A stretch of 64,000 nucleotides of DNA, taken from assembly GCA_009746045.1 (NCBI GenBank), contig RPFO01000080.1, positions 11,508,467 through 11,572,466 of the forward strand. Direction: 5' to 3'. The position numbers were made by a program, and so were the translations under genes. Source of the DNA: Mesostigma viride. Taxonomy: Eukaryota; Streptophyta; Mesostigmatophyceae; Mesostigmatales; Mesostigmataceae. Shown one piece after another: positions 12,901 to 22,094 of the stretch (the stretch's first letter is position 1; each line of letters opens with the position of its first letter). The notes under the pieces are model-generated. The model was given only the letters and a program-made list of their open reading frames with translations, made no database searches and was not told the origin of the DNA.

Positions 12901-15900
12901 GCGGAAACGATGAACAGTGGCCGGGGCAGGAATACAGGAGTATACAGCGTACATATACACTACTATACAGAGTAAATATACATAGTGGACATACATACAT
13001 TGTGCATACATACAGTGAACATATATAAGCACGGGAGGTATGCATTGGGTTATGCGTAACTAGTGCACCTATGACCTATTCTGGTGATGCTGACTACATG
13101 AAACGCTGGCTGTAGCGCAAACAACGGCGCGCCCTACACTGAAGCCTGGGCGCCAGTGCTGTGGTCTATAATAATGTTCGTGATGATAGGCCAATACTAT
13201 CAAGGAGACACTAGGCCAATACAATGATAATGCCTATAATAATGTGTAGCAAATATTTGCAGGTTAGGGGGCTAGGCATAAGTAGGGAACACGAAGCCAT
13301 AATAGACCAGAAGATAAACCAGAGCCTTATTTGGGAGTAGGCGCGGCTTGGCATGGTCTGTGATAGGAAACAGGGGAGAGTTGGTGGGATAAAACACGAC
13401 AGGGATCACATAACCGGTTGATAACGCTTGCATAATGACAGCCACAAACAGCCCATGGCTTCTTGGCGGCTGCCTAACACAGCAGGGATGTGTGGACTAA
13501 AAACAAACGTCCGCACACATGCCCCGATGCTAAATATTCGATACCAATCCCTTGCTGTACATCGAATAGCAAGCAGCCCAGTTGACGGTTCCGCATGCCC
13601 TGTGCGACCTCGCCGCCATGAGTCCACTAGTCGTGGCAAGTCCTAGGTCTTTATAATTATGAATAAACTACAAAAACATATTTTGGGCAAGTCTGACAGT
13701 TTCCGTGCTTTTGTCGTGATGCCCACGGCCAAGTCTGGGTGCCCACGGCCAAGTCGTGATGCCCACCGCCAGAAGCTAGCTATCAGAGGCCACCTTTGCC
13801 TAAGAGCTGACCGTACCAGGGTTACCCACCGCGTCATGATATGCCATTTATGTATCCATGAGACATCCACCCATGAGTATAGCAGTTAGCAGCAGAAGTA
13901 GCACATGCATGGTGGGTACACTGACTGACTGGTATTACAATACATTTTATAACACTACTATTGATACCAATAGAATCATCCTATATATTATTATTGTTGC
14001 TAATGAAATTCTTGCATTGTCGTATAGTGAGTTCCAAAAGTGCTTTGGGGCCCTCCCACCCAAGGCACTTCTGTGACAATCATCTTGACATTACGAATAC
14101 TGCTATTGATAATCATTCCTAGCTAACACTTTTGATATTACGAATACTGCTATTGATAACCAGTCCTAGCTAACACTCTTGATATTCCTGATACAACCTG
14201 CTGTTGACAACCATTCCTCGCCATACGTTGGAGTTGATCTTAAAGTTGAGAATTCCAATAAAATTTAGATCCGCCCTCGGTAGACTCACCCCCAGGGGTG
14301 TGGGTGAACTCCCTGCCCATCTTTTGCAGCCTGGCGACTGGCAAGCCTGTCATTCAACCGGAAGGAGAGTACAGTGACCGGCCGGTAGGACTTGTGGCTG
14401 TCCCGCTTGCTGACCTCTTGGCCCCTGTGGAGTTGCGAGGGCGTGTGTGTGTGTGTGATTAGGGAGAGGAAGCGGTCGCACGTTACGACGCGAGCATAAT
14501 GGTGCTGACCCCTTGGCCCCTGCGGAAAGGTGAGGGAGGAGAGGGCATGAGATGCACCGCTCAGTGTAAGGACTAGGTGATTACAGTGACCAGTATGTTC
14601 TTTTGGACCCCGCATTATATGAATACTGCATTACATGTCATTTAAAATACCACATTTCAGTAAGCCCATTGGGGGGACAGGGGCACGGATGGGTCGTAAG
14701 TTTGAAGGCTGGCATGTGCTCGGGCGCCGATGAGCATGGCTTGTGCAAGTAGCGGGCGTGGGAAGGACCGTGTGTTCAATAAACACTACAATATACTCAG
14801 CAGGCAGGGCGTTACAATATACCTTACAGAAACAGCGCATTGCCATAGGCAGCACTGCACTGCACAGCACAGCATACTTTCCCCACCCCCTCTTTCCTTC
14901 TTACTTTCCTCTATTTCCTTTGTTTCCCTCACCTCCAGGACCCGGAATCCACGGTTGGGTGGCGTTTGGGAGCATGGTCATGATTGATTGATAAACGGCC
15001 ACTCGCTTGGTCATGATGGACATGATCGTGGCCTCAACTTCTATGGCCATGGGGCGCGGGGTAGCGTTCAGGAGCATAGTCATGGGGGTGGCCTCACGTT
15101 GTATGGCAGGAGACGTGCAGTGGCGCAAAGAGTAGCCAGTGCAGCTTCTGGCTCATCGCCCTGCCACCATGGGGCATGCAGCCACCCAGCAAACTATCAA
15201 GGAGACAACCTAAGACTATAAACAGAGCAAAGGTCTCTCGTCGAAAGTCGTGGCGCAGCATGCTGCTTGCCTGCAGGTCCTCACCAGCAGGTCCTTCAAC
15301 GGCCCCAGCCGTCTACTACACTTCAAGATAGGCACGAAACGAGCAAGCGCCGGTGAACAAAATAAACATAGAAAAAAGTATACGTGGAGCATGCGGCCCT
15401 CACCAAACTATATTTAGAACACACGGCCCTCACCAAGCATCGTGGTGCAGCAGACCCTCCCACAGCACCCATCCTCCATACTAAATAATGAGATATGATA
15501 AGCAAACACCTCTGGTCAACAGTCGTGGTGCAGCAGGCCCTTCAACAACCCCAACCGTCTATACTATGCAACATAGAATAGGAGAGCAAGCGCGTCTCCC
15601 CGAACTATATTTAGAACAAGTAGTCCTCCAAACGAACCAAAAGTCGTGGTGCAGCAGGTCCTTCAACGGCACCGATGGGTCCGTCACATCCTTGTTGCGC
15701 GTCTGCACGCGATGACGTCATCATCATGGGTGGGCACGCGATGATGTCAGCATCGTGGATAGGCACGCGATGATGTCAGCGATGGACATGCGATGAATGT
15801 CATCAATGGATATGTGATGACGTCATCTTCACTAGAAGTGCAAGATGTCACCAATAGATAGACACGTGACGATGCCATGGTCGAGAGACAAGTGATGACA

Positions 15901-16815
15901 CCATCATCACACATGCGATGACACATCAATACACACACGTCCTGCGATTGTGGGGAGTATTTGGGACGTGAAGAGGGTCGGCAACGTAGACCCATTAACC
16001 CAAGAAAAGAAAGACATGAGGCGATGATGCGATGCATATCGTGATGTGTGAGATGTCGACACGTGGCATTTAATGCTGACAGGTGGCGCCAGGTATACAT
16101 CCTGGTATCGGCAGCAGTGTCATGTGTGCGGCATGAGAACACTTGGGCAAGGAAACTGTGACCATGTGGCTCCATGTCAACCAATCGGCGGGTCATGCAT
16201 GGCAGATGACCTCGCCGGGGCCTATGCCTGGTCATTAGCTGGCAGCTTTCCTCTTCTGCATGATGCTGCCAGCAACCGATATCGGCGATATCCACTTACA
16301 CGAAACGTTGGTGGCAGGGAAGCAATGCACCTGAAAGGTTTCGGCCAAAGTGGCGAAACATAAAATAAAAGGGGATGATTGCAGCAGCCAGCGAAAACGC
16401 TGAATCCCTATATGCATTTGCGACAAAATTGCAGCGGCAGGGCGGGCTTGCTGTACCTGTCGTAATGGCGGGCAGTGCAGGCAATGCAGCATCACCAGGC
16501 TGAGCCCTTACTGCCATAAAAGCCAATACGATACCAAGGATACAAACTATATGATTGCAACGGAAACTGGAATAAAGAGCCGTATGCACGGCAGAATAGG
16601 GTGTGGACAACGCTTCGTCCTGGATAAGGGCAGTTAAGCCATGGAACTGCGCTGAATTACGTTCACAAATGATGTAACATGCCCAGCGTGTTGCCACTTA
16701 CAATGGCGAAAAGGTCATCGAAGGCAAACTCGTTCGGAAGCGAATTCAAGTAAACCAGAGATGCAAAGGTCGCGACCACCAAATGATAGCCGTATCTACT
16801 GAGCAGGCCGGACAT
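986..16815 (-). CDS. TMTC-like: TMTC-family transmembrane and TPR protein (16-exon gene model)
   Basis: Predicted member of the TMTC family, ER multispanning O-mannosyltransferases of the GT-C fold; the plant-like substrate is unknown. Exons, 5' to 3' on the minus strand: 16702-16815, 15638-15702, 14290-14424, 12675-12803, 12391-12473, 11560-11645, 10375-10887, 9715-9816, 8218-8444, 7580-7655, 5843-6271, 5172-5309, 3957-4210, 2482-2892, 1619-1793, 986-1195. All junctions are GT-AG and all phases agree, giving 1048 residues plus stop; animal TMTCs are about 740-915. The start ATG (16813-16815) begins a hydrophobic helix ending in the family FDD motif. The weakest parts are the donors of exons 4 and 6 (12675, 11560) and the last exon, which could instead splice onward at a GTGAGG near 1008. 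Confidence 0.85.
1196..1618 (-). repeat. TMTC intron 15 with two relic copies of the exon 15 donor side
   Basis: Segments 1491-1534 and 1381-1414 resemble the exon 15 end (1612-1660): each has cattcatgtgcgtg- or cctttatgtgagtga-like text followed by a decayed gcttgac(g/c) stretch. No other feature was seen. Confidence 0.7.
1794..2481 (-). other. TMTC intron 14
   Basis: Contains an AT-rich microsatellite at 2217-2265 (tta/ttg trinucleotides). Otherwise I see nothing in it. Confidence 0.7.
3093..3250. repeat. 52-bp tandem repeat, 3 copies (TMTC intron 13)
   Basis: The unit starts gggacatcccatggtttgtt and ends ggggtgcatatggagata. The copies differ by one or two bases. They lie in intron 13 (2893-3956), whose remainder is otherwise featureless apart from a 3332-3370 segment resembling exon 14 text (cacgcagcgaggg). 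Confidence 0.9.
4755..5166 (-). repeat. Array of decayed copies of the exon 12 donor region (TMTC intron 12)
   Basis: The exon 12 3' end on the plus strand reads cacctggttgatgtgggtca then agccgatccagtagtcgggg (5170-5209). Degenerate copies occur at 4765-4800, 4884-4927, 4980-5022 and 5098-5130, at roughly 100-bp spacing. The rest of intron 12 holds a GA-rich tract (4467-4530) and an (AT)n run near 4694. Confidence 0.75.
5310..5842 (-). repeat. TMTC intron 11 with relic copies of both flanking exon ends
   Basis: 5393-5432 and 5536-5560 resemble the 5' end of exon 12 (5281-5320). 5731-5775 resembles the 3' end of exon 11 (5845-5890: tatggtaccttggcgctgcg versus tacagtacctcggtactgca). The copies are diverged. 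Confidence 0.7.
6354..6952. repeat. (GGGT)n then (GGTT)n microsatellites (TMTC intron 10)
   Basis: 6354-6530 is mostly (GGGT)n, followed by G-rich degenerate text to 6640, then about 245 bases of (GGTT)n at 6698-6940 and (GCGTTGGT)n at the end. The G-rich strand is plus, i.e. the template strand of TMTC, so the transcript is C-rich here. It opens long Val-Gly-Trp frames that are not genes. 6953-7579 holds nothing recognisable. Confidence 0.95.
7656..8217 (-). other. TMTC intron 9 with a relic of the exon 9 donor
   Basis: 8129-8162 (ctcaccggttaatcagcgcc then ttgacggcta) mirrors the exon 9 end plus donor at 8214-8247. The remainder shows no feature. Confidence 0.65.
8668..9036. repeat. About 90-bp tandem repeat, 4 copies (TMTC intron 8)
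   Basis: The unit contains ggggccgaccatgagaacat, gcagtgttctagttg, a variable (GT)/(GGGT) run, then gtgtttagttttttacag. Copies begin near 8668, 8758, 8848 and 8940; the fourth is followed by a degenerate end. Confidence 0.9.
9372..9500. repeat. Dispersed repeat shared with 50880-51020
   Basis: Within TMTC intron 8. It shares an actgcgtcacgtgggt head, ggaaccttcaaccc, ctatacacaa and gggcgccctagc with the copy at 50880-51020, in the same orientation and with small indels. The gcgtcacgtg head also appears near 20480, 22905 and 23880. Confidence 0.8.
9527..9562 (-). repeat. Relic of the 3' half of TMTC exon 8
   Basis: The minus strand reads GGCAACGATTTTGCCACAAC then CATCTTCTGCAAG followed by GTATGC, matching exon 8's GNDF...TIF.K end at 9713-9747 with substitutions. 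It lies in the intron downstream of the real exon. Confidence 0.75.
10050..10094 (-). repeat. Relic of the 5' half of TMTC exon 8
   Basis: Matches 9779-9820 (acceptor plus the RTI-L-G start of exon 8) with a few substitutions and reads CAG then CGCACCATCC on the minus strand. A shorter third copy of the acceptor (ggatggtgcgctg) is at 10207. Both lie in the intron upstream of exon 8. Confidence 0.75.
10888..11559 (-). other. TMTC intron 6 with an 18-bp tandem repeat
   Basis: 11028-11085 carries three copies of cccgggctaaaagggctt. A (CA)n run at 11530-11559 forms the donor side of the intron. Nothing else was seen. Confidence 0.75.
11646..12390 (-). other. TMTC intron 5 with a 22-23-bp tandem repeat
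   Basis: 12190-12325 holds about six copies of ctatctattacgacaccaag plus ata. The rest (11646-12185) shows no supported feature. Confidence 0.75.
12547..12680 (-). repeat. 47-bp tandem repeat derived from the exon 4 donor (TMTC intron 4)
   Basis: The unit contains tggtgcctccccccacctgc, the reverse complement of the exon 4 end plus its GTGGGG donor at 12661-12680, with cccgcacttgt(g/c)acctttt between copies. Three copies lie in a row, so the donor choice at 12675 is uncertain among repeats. Confidence 0.8.
12804..14289 (-). other. TMTC intron 3
   Basis: 12857-12897 is a relic of the start of exon 4 (minus strand TTCCACGTCCTCAACATCCT). 13728-13775 has short repeats of gatgcccac(g/c)gcc. 14088-14215 has two to three copies of a unit of about 65 bp (gatattacgaatactgctat ... 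cctagctaacact). The rest shows nothing. Confidence 0.7.
14425..15637 (-). other. TMTC intron 2 with relics of exon 2 and exon 3 ends
   Basis: 15517-15556, 15433-15470 and 15247-15300 resemble the 3' half of exon 2 (15636-15676, gtcgtggtgcagcaggtcct). 14503-14530 resembles the acceptor of exon 3 (14409-14437). Two related segments at 14940-14985 and 15055-15090 also repeat (gcgttyrggagcatrgtcatg). The remainder is featureless. Confidence 0.7.
15703..16701 (-). other. TMTC intron 1 with a short degenerate array
   Basis: 15705-15935 is a run of degenerate units of 25-35 bp around g(c/g)acgcgatgatgtcag next to the exon 2 acceptor. 15936-16701 has no supported feature. Confidence 0.7.
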
Positions 16816-17379
16816 TTTCTCAACAGCTGCCAGGCCCCCGTAGAAATCACTGTGCTAACAGAAAATGCACAAAACCATCTTTTTGTTGTGCCAATCCGAA
16901 ACGGCTGTCTATCAATGTTCTGCTGTCTTGTCCCCTACTTAACTAGGTATCCATAGCCATTCTATTAATTATGTTGTGTACACAACAGAAAAATGTTGCA
17001 TAGCCTCCGTGGCATTTATTAATGCGATTTCGGCCATCGATCACGCGGCCGGTGGGTCTTGCAGGAGGAACGTGGCGGAGAATCTGGCAGAATGATCGGA
17101 CCGGCTGGACTCAGGACGTCCATTCTGCAGCGTTCGCCGTTGACTGACGAGTCCGGTTGCAGCTCACCTGACGGCTGACGGAAGGGAGTTCCATTAGTTC
17201 ACTTGTTGTTGTTGTTGTTCTCAGAGTCAAAAGTTGTTCCACCGCGCCACAGGCGCTTGGCCGCCCCCACCCACCGCCGGTGGCTTGCGCCACCTTTACC
17301 CTTGTCAACCCGTCGCCCCTCGGGTTGGGGACAACGCCTCCACCATCCGACGGCCCCAATCCCTCGCGTCGCGTCTATG

Positions 17380-17475
17380 TGGTTTGTCGGATACATCTGT
17401 GCGGTTTTTCGGCTACATCTGTGCGGATTTCGGCTACATCTGTGCGGATTTCGGCTACATCTGTGCGGTTCTCGG
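17380..17475. repeat. 21-bp tandem repeat, about 5 copies
   Basis: The unit is tacatctgtgcggatttcgg plus c, with the first and last copies diverged. Located in the divergent intergenic region. Confidence 0.9.
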
Positions 17476-17557
17476 GTGTACCTGTCCGTCCGTCCGTCAG
17501 ATTCACCCATCTGACGGTCGTAAAACGTTGGGAGAGTAAATGGGTGGGAGAGATGAG

Positions 17558-17700
17558 CATTCTTGTTGTTGTTGTTGTTGTTGTTGCCCACGCCGCACAT
17601 GGGCAGCATTAGTTCACTAGTCCCGATAGTACCACCGGTACTAAAACATATCCGGCCCTCGGCACTATCTTGTGCGTGGGCAACAACAACAACAACACTA
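17558..17700. repeat. Inverted repeat with (TTG)n and (CAA)n arms
   Basis: The left arm, gttgttgttgcccacgc (17558-17591 with the full TTG run), pairs with gcgtgggcaacaacaacaac (17674-17697); a spacer of about 80 bases lies between. A third (TTG)n occurs at 17202-17220 next to a ttagttcactt shared with 17615. It could be a foldback relic or regulatory; not resolved. Confidence 0.75.
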
Positions 17701-18096
17701 CAACAACTAGCCACATTTTGCTAAAAACTGGGGCAACACCGCCGCATTTGGCGAGCAAACGCCACAACCTAATCGAAACACTTGCCATTACCATACTTGG
17801 CATACCAATTACCACTAGTTGAGTGCTATCTGCTGAGTTCACAGTCATCCGAGTGAATAGTGATCCGACATCCCTAATTTTTTATCTTATTTAATTCCGG
17901 CTGGCAGAAGTCGTGCATGCCTGTTCTGACGCAACCAACCACACACGACGGCACACGTGGCTTACAGCTCACAAGTTGCGTGCCATTATTGACGAGTCTA
18001 AGCCGGCGGGAGGCGGCAGAAATTCTACGTTGCTCAAGCAAAATTGCCGCGAGATGATGGACGCTGCCGCGGCTTGAGTCAGGCCGTGTTACGCCC

Positions 18097-20256
18097 ATGG
18101 ACAATTGTGAAAGGTATGATGCCCCGTCGGCGTACGGGGCTTCGATTCTCGCCAAGTACGGCTGGGAACGCGGCAAAGGGCTGGGCGTAAATGAAGACGG
18201 CATTCGGACACACCTCAAGGTGAAGAAAAAAGTCGACAATGCAGGCATTGGTGCAACAGCGAATCGATATAAATGGGACAGCATGTGGTGGGAGCGGGCT
18301 TATAACGCAGCCGCGAGCAACCTTGAAATTGGAGGCTCTTCCGGCCCAAGCGACAAAGCGATCAAGGAGCCGCCAGAGCAGCGGAGCTCCGACCCCGCCG
18401 CAGCAGACCGCCGAGCGAACGTAGTCGGTAACACTGCGGCGCTTCTGGCGAAAAATGCACCGTTGGCGTTCCAACAAGAGGCCAAACCAACCATGCCAGC
18501 GGAAAACGGCGCGCGGTCTAGTCGTGACAAAAGAAGTCCGTCGCCACCCGAGGACGGAATGCGTGCTGGCCTGGGCGCCCGCAGGCTAGCTGACGAGTCT
18601 GGCGCCGTGCTCGCCTCAAAATCCGTTCCTGCAGTTGACGATGCATGGCATGCACCGCGGGGTCTTGGCTTCGGCGGCCCTGCCAATGCAGACGATACCT
18701 CCCGAGGAAAACCTGCTCGGGGGGACGCCGACGCTCCCAGCGCCGAGGACAGGGACGACGGTGATGAGCGCCAGACCAGGCCCCGCGCCAACAAGAAGAA
18801 AAAACGGGCCGCGGACAGCGCCAGTGACCCCGAGCCCCTCTCTGGTGCTGCCAACGAGGCGCGCCGCGTCCTGTACAGCAGTGGCAGCTTTGTGCGGTCG
18901 CACGTTCTGCTCCCAGATGGCAGTAGCAAGAGCGTGGTGCCAGCTGCCATCACCAGCACTGGTAGCTCCAAGATGAGAGAAGATGACGGTGGCACTCGTG
19001 GCCAATCTACTTTGGGCGAGTCTAATTTTAGCCGCTCGGCCCATGACGGCGGGATGACCTTGGGTAGCGGCAGCAAGGGCAACCAAGCATTGTTGCGGGG
19101 CCCCATCACCCCACACACCCATTTTGATGTGGACGAGGATGCGGAGGGTGAGCTGATCAGTCGTGACGCTGAGCTGGCGTTGGGCGCGGAGCTGGCCAAG
19201 TACGAGTGGGGGCGGTGGGGGGGCAAGCGCGGCAAGATGGCGCGCGTGGCCCGCATGGAGCAGGAGATGCTGGCGCGGATGGGGGGGAGGGGGGAGGGGG
19301 CCCTGGGGGGGGCGGCTGGCCGCACCCATGGCCACAGCCACAGTCATCAGCATGGGAATGGGCATGGGCTTGGGCATGGTAGCAGCCACAGTCATGCACA
19401 TGGGCATGGGCATGGGAACGCCAGCCATCCTGCACCTGGTCATGGGCATGGAGTCGCACATGGACATGGGGATGTGAATGGGCATGGCCATGGTCATGGG
19501 CATCACCTTGGTCACTACAACCACGTCCACGGCCAGTTCTACCCTGCCGGCAACCACCATGCGGTGGGGGGGGGGAGCCACAGTGCAGGGGAGCGGAAGA
19601 AAGATGGCGGAGGGGTTGGGTTGGAGCGTGACGGGGGAAGGCAGTGCGATGAGGAGGAGGAGGAGGAGAACGAGGAGGAGGAGGGGGCAGGGGGGGCAGG
19701 TGAGAGGAGTAAAAAGAAGCGGAAGAAGGTGGCTGAGTCTTCAGGGGATGAGCCCCTGGGTGAGAAGAAGAAGAAGAAGAAAAAGAAGAGGAAGAAGGCA
19801 GAGGAGGGTGATTTGGACCAGGGGGGTTGGGGGGGGGATGGGGCCGGGCAGCAGGATGGAGACATGGAGGAGAAGACGCAGCGAAGAAAAAAGAAGAAGA
19901 AGGAAAGAAGGGAGGCGGGGGTGGGGGCGGTGGCGGCGGAGAAGGTGGAGGCAAAATGTACAAGATTGCGTGACGGCGAAGAGTGCAAGAATAGGAAGGG
20001 GGGAGATGCGGGCGATTCCCAGAACGAGGGGGATCCTGAGGATTACACCAGCAAGGATGCAACACGGCGAAAGAAGGAGAAGAAAAATGAGGAGGAGGAG
20101 AAGAAGAAGAAGAAGAAGAAGAAGACGAAAGGGGAGAAGGGGAAGAAGGAGGAGGAGAGGCAGAAGGTTGAGGATGAAGAGGCTTCCTTGGGGGAAGGTG
20201 ATGCCAAGGAGGGAAAGGAAAAGAAGAAGAAGAAAAAGAAGCAGAGTAAAGAGTAG
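18097..20256 (+). CDS. GPATCH4-like: G-patch protein, GPATCH4-like nucleolar factor
   Basis: A 719-residue single-exon ORF. The start ATG lies in a good context (CCCATGG). A G-patch is at about residues 14-53 (ILAKYGWERGKGLG then NEDGI), followed by the family's tryptophan motif (WDSMWWERAYN, 60-70). Two more blocks resemble the GPATCH4 architecture: RVLYSSGSFVRSH (about 260-275) and a helix with MARVARMEQEMLARM (about 380-396). About 408-484 is a His-Gly tract. From about 520 to the end the protein is made of acidic and poly-lysine blocks, as in nucleolar G-patch proteins, which bind and activate DEAH helicases. There is no intron, unlike TMTC. The identity as a G-patch protein is firm; GPATCH4 orthology is probable. 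Confidence 0.85.
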   Translation: MDNCERYDAPSAYGASILAKYGWERGKGLGVNEDGIRTHLKVKKKVDNAGIGATANRYKWDSMWWERAYNAAASNLEIGGSSGPSDKAIKEPPEQRSSDPAAADRRANVVGNTAALLAKNAPLAFQQEAKPTMPAENGARSSRDKRSPSPPEDGMRAGLGARRLADESGAVLASKSVPAVDDAWHAPRGLGFGGPANADDTSRGKPARGDADAPSAEDRDDGDERQTRPRANKKKKRAADSASDPEPLSGAANEARRVLYSSGSFVRSHVLLPDGSSKSVVPAAITSTGSSKMREDDGGTRGQSTLGESNFSRSAHDGGMTLGSGSKGNQALLRGPITPHTHFDVDEDAEGELISRDAELALGAELAKYEWGRWGGKRGKMARVARMEQEMLARMGGRGEGALGGAAGRTHGHSHSHQHGNGHGLGHGSSHSHAHGHGHGNASHPAPGHGHGVAHGHGDVNGHGHGHGHHLGHYNHVHGQFYPAGNHHAVGGGSHSAGERKKDGGGVGLERDGGRQCDEEEEEENEEEEGAGGAGERSKKKRKKVAESSGDEPLGEKKKKKKKKRKKAEEGDLDQGGWGGDGAGQQDGDMEEKTQRRKKKKKERREAGVGAVAAEKVEAKCTRLRDGEECKNRKGGDAGDSQNEGDPEDYTSKDATRRKKEKKNEEEEKKKKKKKKTKGEKGKKEEERQKVEDEEASLGEGDAKEGKEKKKKKKKQSKE

Positions 20257-20374
20257 TGGGTCAGCAGCACGATGCATCTGACTGGGACGTTGTCCAGATT
20301 AATTATGAATTACTATGGCTAGAAGTTAGATCGTCATTCTTCCCATTCTACCACCCATTTCATTGAGGATTTAT
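20257..20374. other. 3' flank of the G-patch gene
   Basis: About 120 bases, presumably 3' UTR. No polyadenylation signal was recognised with confidence. Confidence 0.4.
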
Positions 20375-20467
20375 CAAGGAGACAACTAGCGCAGGCCAGA
20401 AATCGGGAGAATCCGGACCATGGTAGCTCGAGCCTGCCGTTATCTTGTCCGCGTGTTCGAGTCGTGA
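20375..20467 (+). repeat. Left arm of a 90-bp inverted repeat
   Basis: Starts caaggagacaactagcgcag and runs to gtgttcgagtcgtgagg. Its reverse complement, with about six mismatches, is at 22439-22529. Between the arms lie the ORF1 relic and part of a LINE 3' end. No clear target duplication flanks the pair, so the arms may be two independent insertions of one small repeat. Confidence 0.8.
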
Positions 20468-20717
20468 GGATTTATGCTCACATGACGCAGTCACGTGCTA
20501 TCCATCAATACAATAATTGCATTCATATATTCATTGCAATTCAGTCAGATCACTTGCATTCGATGCGTCTTCTCAAGACGCACCTGCCAGCATAATCAGT
20601 TACGGCTGAAACACAATATCGAAAAAAGTTACGCACGTGACAGGATTCAAGCTATGACGACCCCGAAAGCTAAACGCGGTCTGGAAAAGGAGCTTTCTGG
20701 CTCCCAGCCCAACCCAC

Positions 20718-22030
20718 TTGCCATTGCTCTCGCCCAGCCGTCTGATTAGCTGCAAACCCATCGCCACGTGCGCCTCGCCGGAGCCCAAGAGACCCTGCCA
20801 CGACCAGAAATGGCCCTACTTTCTCCCCGGCAATGAACACTTTTCCTTATACCATTGGCAAAATCTGTCCCCGGGACAGGTCGACCAGGTCCTCCGGTAC
20901 CTCAGGGTTCAAGAACGCAAGATTGTTATGCTTGACGGAAGTGCTTTCAATTACGATGACGCTAACGAGGTGACGACTCTCCTCACCCGCACGACAGAGG
21001 CGCTCCTGCGCATGACGATCCTGACCAGCCACTTCCAGCTCCACGAAGCAGCCCTCATTGCTGCACTACGCAAACCAGCCCCCGCGCAAGCAGCCACACC
21101 GGCAGCTCCCTCCCTCATCAAGGATGACATCCGCGCAGTCCTGGAGGAGCATGTGACTGGCCGCTGTCCGAGAAGCTGACCTCCCTAACCACCTCGCTCG
21201 ATCAACACGGTGGAGGCCCGGGTCTCCAATGCGGAAACCAAGGTCGCCCACAAGCTTCAACCCCAGCTCACGGCGCTGCAGACCGTGGCGCAGGCTTCTG
21301 AGGCGCATGCCACCCTTGTTTCTCATCTAAATCAGGTGGAGGGCAAGTGCGGCCTGCTCGTCAAGAAGCTCGACGCCATCACTGCCCAAACTGATCGAGG
21401 CCCTGGCCGCGCAGGTTCCAGAGATTGCAGCGCAGACGGCCACCATCGCTGCCCAGCGCGCGCGCCAGCCCACCCGGCCCGCAGATGGCAGCCTCTTGCG
21501 GCACTCCTATACGCGGACCTACTGCGGTCAGCGACCACCTCGACCACGGATGCCATCGCCGCCAAGCTGCAGGAGATGGAAGCCCCATGCCGAGCCGACG
21601 CGCGCGAGGACACCGACCGCGCACGCCGCCAATGCCAAGTGGTGCTGCGTCGTTTCGAGCAGCAGTCAGGGGATATGGTCAAGTCCGTCTCTTGAGGCCG
21701 AGCTCAGGAGCAAGCTCCTTACCCAACTGGAACTCGTACATAGGTAAATTTGAACTGCGTGGGCACCGCCTTCCCCACTCACGGGACAAGGCGGCACCCC
21801 CACCAGCCCTGCTCACCTTCCGTTCCTTTGAGGATAAGCGGCTGTTCCTCTCCTGCCGCACCTAGCTGCACGGCCTCTCCTCCTAGACGCTCGACGACGA
21901 CCTGACGTCCGCTCAGCAGCAGCAGCGACGCGACCATTGGCCGGAGTACTTCCGCCACAAGCAAGACCCCAAGAAGCCCAAGGTGTTCTGGCGGGGTGGG
22001 AACCTGATCGCGTTAACAAACAGCTGTGGA
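20718..22030 (+). pseudogene. Non-LTR retrotransposon ORF1 relic
   Basis: The first frame runs to about 21179 (PGQVDQVLRYLRVQERKIVM; a helical NEVTTLLTRTTEALL region), then continues in other frames with coiled-coil-like text. Near 21800-22000, TFRSFEDKRLFLS, LDDDLT, QQQQRRDHWPEYFRHKQDP and FWRGGN follow the order seen in ORF1p/gag proteins of L1-like elements. Several stops and frame changes show it is dead. The family call rests on this pattern only. Confidence 0.6.
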
Positions 22031-22094
22031 AGCCCCGGCCGGGTCCGGCTAGACTACAGCCATATAGTCATGTGCACCCATGCTCGGACGCAGG

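Larger units (their letters stand above)
5843..16815 (-). other. TMTC exons 1-11: membrane and DUF1736 region
   Basis: Exon 1 (38 residues) gives the first membrane helix and the acidic pair in [11 protein letters not shown]. Exons 2-3 join to read NKDVTD...HHDFWG then [16 protein letters not shown], the family's first luminal loop. Exons 4-6 give [24 protein letters not shown] and GRAEMLSS. Exon 7 gives [12 protein letters not shown] followed by an unusual acidic, low-complexity insert (about residues 228-370). Exons 8-9 carry the DUF1736 signature ([15 protein letters not shown]). Exons 10-11 join to give [20 protein letters not shown] and later [21 protein letters not shown]. Every motif is in the family's order, so I am confident of the identity. 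Confidence 0.88.
16816..18096. promoter_or_regulatory. Head-to-head intergenic region (divergent promoter)
   Basis: The 1.28-kb space between the divergent starts of TMTC (16815, minus) and the G-patch gene (18097, plus). It must hold both promoters and 5' leaders, but I see no confident TATA or initiator. It contains a 21-bp tandem array and a (TTG)n/(CAA)n inverted repeat, listed separately. Confidence 0.6.

Noticed and set aside
17199-17714. 171-codon minus-strand frame with poly-Asn
   Set aside because: Made of (TTG)n and the 21-bp array; no domain, and it lies in the divergent promoter region.
19315-19550. ZIP-type metal transporter loop suggested by the His-Gly tract
   Set aside because: No membrane segments anywhere in the protein; the domains are those of a G-patch factor.
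18300-20277. Long minus-strand and alternative-frame ORFs across the G-patch gene
   Set aside because: Shadows of the GC-rich coding sequence; only the 719-residue plus frame has recognisable domains.
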